NCBI GenBank assembly: GCA_007131945.1
Contig: SLPP01000297.1
Coordinates: 1-6,044, forward strand
Length of the DNA stretch: 6,044 nt
Reading direction: 5' to 3'
DNA from: Paracoccaceae bacterium
Lineage (GTDB): Bacteria > Pseudomonadota > Alphaproteobacteria > Rhodobacterales > Rhodobacteraceae
Position 1 is the first letter of the stretch, and each line of letters begins with the position of its first letter. Below the pieces are notes generated by a model. It was not told where the DNA came from and made no database searches. It saw nothing but the letters and a program-made list of their open reading frames with translations. A program made the translations under genes and the position numbers. This document shows positions 4,782 through 6,044 of this stretch, piece after piece.

Positions 4782-5579
4782 TCAGTCCACCCCTTCGCGC
4801 TCGGCCAGGCGCTTCTCGATCGCCTTGAGCCGGGCGAGGACCTCGTCGCGATAGGCGTCGGTGGCGGCGTTCGATTCCTCGGAATGGGCCTCCTGCATCG
4901 AGTTGACGATCAGGCCCACGACCAGGTTCACCACCGCGAAGGTGGTGACCAGGATGAAGGGCAGGAAGAAGGCCCAGGCATAGGGATAGACCTCCATCAC
5001 CGGCCGGACGATGCCCATCGACCAGCTTTCCAGCGTCATGATCTGGAAGAGCGAATAGGCGCTGGCGCCAAGCGTGCCGAACCATTCCGGGAAGCTCTCC
5101 TGGAAGAGCTTCGTCGCCATCACCGCGCCGATGTAGAAGATCATCGTCATCAACAGGAAGACCGAGCCCATGCCGGGCAGCGCGCGCAGGAAGCCCTCGA
5201 CCACGCGGCGCAGGCTGGGGGTGACCGAGACCACGCGCAGAAGGCGAAGGATCCTGAGCGCGCGCAGCACGGTGAAGGCCCCCGCCCCCGGCACCAGCGA
5301 GATGCCGACGATGAGGAAGTCGAAGACGTTCCAGCCCGAACGGAAGAACGAGAACCGCCGGGCATAGAGCTTGAGCGCGATCTCGATGACGAAGATCGTC
5401 AGGCAGGCGGTGTCGAGGGCGATGATCAGGGGCCCCGCGGCGTCCATCAGGCTGTACGAGGTCTCCATGCCCAGGATGACGGCGTTGAACAGGATCACGC
5501 CGATGATCCCGTTGCGCACCCAGGCCTGGTCCATGAACAGGCCGACCTTCTCGCGGCTGCTCAGCGTTCCCGAATTCAT
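4782..5579 (-). CDS. Bacterial voltage-gated sodium channel (NaChBac/NavAb type)
   Basis: This 265-residue inner-membrane channel subunit would form a homotetramer. The voltage sensor spans S1 about 20-40, S2 about 51-74 (with IEIALK acidic and basic residues), S3 about 83-97 (WNVFDF, Asp87) and S4 about 104-117, where Arg106, 109, 112 and 115 recur every third residue as gating charges. An S4-S5 linker and S5 (135-158) lead to KLFQESFPEWFGTLG and the pore loop. The selectivity filter TLESWSM is at 182-188, the sodium-selective sequence known from NavAb. S6 runs about 200-228, and the tail (about 242-262) has a heptad pattern suited to a short coiled coil. BacNav channels carry fast inward Na+ current and are linked to motility and pH homeostasis in Bacillus; the role in this organism is unknown. 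Tandem GTG-ATG codons at 5582 and 5579 both could start it. ATG is chosen, but the site at 5591-5597 is better spaced for GTG. It lies 51 bp after the methyltransferase gene. Confidence 0.95.
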   Translation of the reverse strand: MNSGTLSSREKVGLFMDQAWVRNGIIGVILFNAVILGMETSYSLMDAAGPLIIALDTACLTIFVIEIALKLYARRFSFFRSGWNVFDFLIVGISLVPGAGAFTVLRALRILRLLRVVSVTPSLRRVVEGFLRALPGMGSVFLLMTMIFYIGAVMATKLFQESFPEWFGTLGASAYSLFQIMTLESWSMGIVRPVMEVYPYAWAFFLPFILVTTFAVVNLVVGLIVNSMQEAHSEESNAATDAYRDEVLARLKAIEKRLAEREGVD

Positions 5580-5590
5580 CACCGTGCCGT

Positions 5591-5597
5591 TCCCCTT
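5591..5597 (-). promoter_or_regulatory. Ribosome binding site of the sodium-channel gene
   Basis: On the minus strand AAGGGGA lies 8 nt before GTG 5582 and 11 nt before ATG 5579. The two codons are adjacent, so the choice changes the protein by one residue only. Confidence 0.55.
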
Positions 5598-5609
5598 GTC
5601 CGTCCGTCC

Positions 5610-5629
5610 GGCCCGGCCGTCGCCGGGCC
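5610..5629 (-). other. Hairpin between methyltransferase and channel genes
   Basis: GGCCCGGC (5610-5617) pairs perfectly with GCCGGGCC (5622-5629) around a 4-nt loop. It begins one base after the methyltransferase stop codon on the minus strand. No T-run follows; the next bases are CGGACGGACAAGGGGA. It could be a weak terminator or an RNA-stability element. With only 51 bp between the genes and no clear promoter, co-transcription is plausible. Confidence 0.45.
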
Positions 5630-5630
5630 T

Positions 5631-6044
5631 TCAGCCCCGCGCCATATGGCCCCTCGACAGGCGTGCTGCAAGCTCGACATGCGCCGACCAGCGGAACTGG
5701 TCGACAACCTGCACCCAGTCGAGCCGCCAGCCGGCCGTGGCGAGGACCCGCGCGTCGCGGGCGAAGGTGACCGGGTTGCAGGAGACCGCGGCGATCACCG
5801 CCGGGCCGTCCGCGGCGCGGGCGATCTGGTGCATCTGCGCCTCGGCGCCGGCGCGCGGCGGGTCGATGACCAGCGCGTCGAAGCGCGCCAGTTCGTCGGG
5901 CAGGAGCGGCCGGCGGAAAAGATCGCGCGCCTCGGTCGTGATGCGTTTCAGCCCCGCCGCGCCGCGCCAGCCGGCATCTAGCGCGGCAAGCATCGCGCCG
6001 TCGCCCTCGACCGCGTGGACCTCGGCCCGCTCGGCGAGCGGCAG
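5631..6044 (-). CDS. TrmA/RumA-family 23S rRNA or tRNA (uracil-5-)-methyltransferase, C-terminal part; 5' end outside window
   Basis: The frame is open to the right edge and ends at TGA 5633-5631, leaving 137 residues of the C-terminal SAM-dependent catalytic domain. Visible motifs are AVEGDGAM (11-18, the acidic residue after the second SAM strand), FDALVIDPPRAGA (55-67), VSCNPVTFARD (87-97) and the C-terminal VVDQFRWSAHVELAARL (113-129). Cys89 aligns with the nucleophile that attacks uracil C6 in TrmA and RumA/RlmD, and Glu124 with the general base. The enzyme makes 5-methyluridine using SAM. Whether the target is 23S rRNA (RlmD or RlmC like) or tRNA cannot be told without the N-terminal TRAM and Fe-S parts, so no symbol is given. 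ATG 5991-5993 lies inside the domain and is not the start. Confidence 0.9.
   Translation of the reverse strand: MPLAERAEVHAVEGDGAMLAALDAGWRGAAGLKRITTEARDLFRRPLLPDELARFDALVIDPPRAGAEAQMHQIARAADGPAVIAAVSCNPVTFARDARVLATAGWRLDWVQVVDQFRWSAHVELAARLSRGHMARG

Noticed and set aside
3874..5085. 403-codon minus-strand ORF over the permease and channel end
   Set aside because: It crosses two well-supported genes and has no domain pattern; an antisense shadow.
4884..5981. 365-codon plus-strand ORF over the channel and methyltransferase
   Set aside because: His/Asp/Arg-rich antisense reading of two genes with clear motifs on the other strand.

Overview
The window looks like chromosomal DNA from a high-GC alphaproteobacterium, most likely of the Rhodobacterales. 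This rests on the strong G/C third-position bias in every gene, the 41-residue L36 ribosomal protein beside tRNA-Val(GAC), the TrmA/RumA-family methyltransferase remnant and a NavAb-like sodium channel of a type known from marine Rhodobacterales. The taxonomic placement is an inference from remembered family resemblance; no database search was possible.

Layout, left to right. (1) 1-419 (+): the 3' end of a gene whose product ends in a peptidoglycan-binding domain, probably the C-terminus of a caspase-like protein. Two GC hairpins follow it. (2) 583-993 (-): a compact stable-RNA/translation unit. It has a good promoter (988-993/965-970), tRNA-Val(GAC), two tandem near-identical hairpin repeats, rpmJ (41 codons) and a textbook intrinsic terminator. 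(3) 1048-1899 (+): an N-formylglutamate amidohydrolase family protein, divergent from the tRNA. (4) 2081-4722 (+): a three-gene ABC importer operon of an exported NMT1/THI5-like binding protein, an ATPase with a TTG start, and a permease translationally coupled by an ATGA overlap. (5) 4782-6044 (-), convergent with the importer: a bacterial voltage-gated sodium channel (selectivity filter TLESWSM), preceded by the 3' part of a TrmA/RumA-family RNA 5-methyluridine methyltransferase that runs off the right edge.

How the genes work together. The importer genes form one complete uptake system: a periplasmic binder, an ATPase and a permease. The permease is presumably present as a homodimer. No biosynthetic neighbour or riboswitch identifies the substrate. 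The N-formylglutamate amidohydrolase lies just upstream on the same strand, but a terminator-like hairpin stands between it and the importer, so a shared function is only a possibility. The methyltransferase and channel genes are 48-51 bp apart on the same strand and may be co-transcribed, with no obvious functional link. The tRNA-Val/rpmJ unit is housekeeping.

I see no mobile element, CRISPR array, frameshift or recognisable new defence system. The most interesting items are the sodium channel, the orphan importer of unknown ligand, the duplicated hairpins between tRNA-Val and rpmJ, and the structured leader before the importer operon. There is no gene-free stretch longer than 300 bases; the longest, 420-633 and 1900-2080, are described under features.
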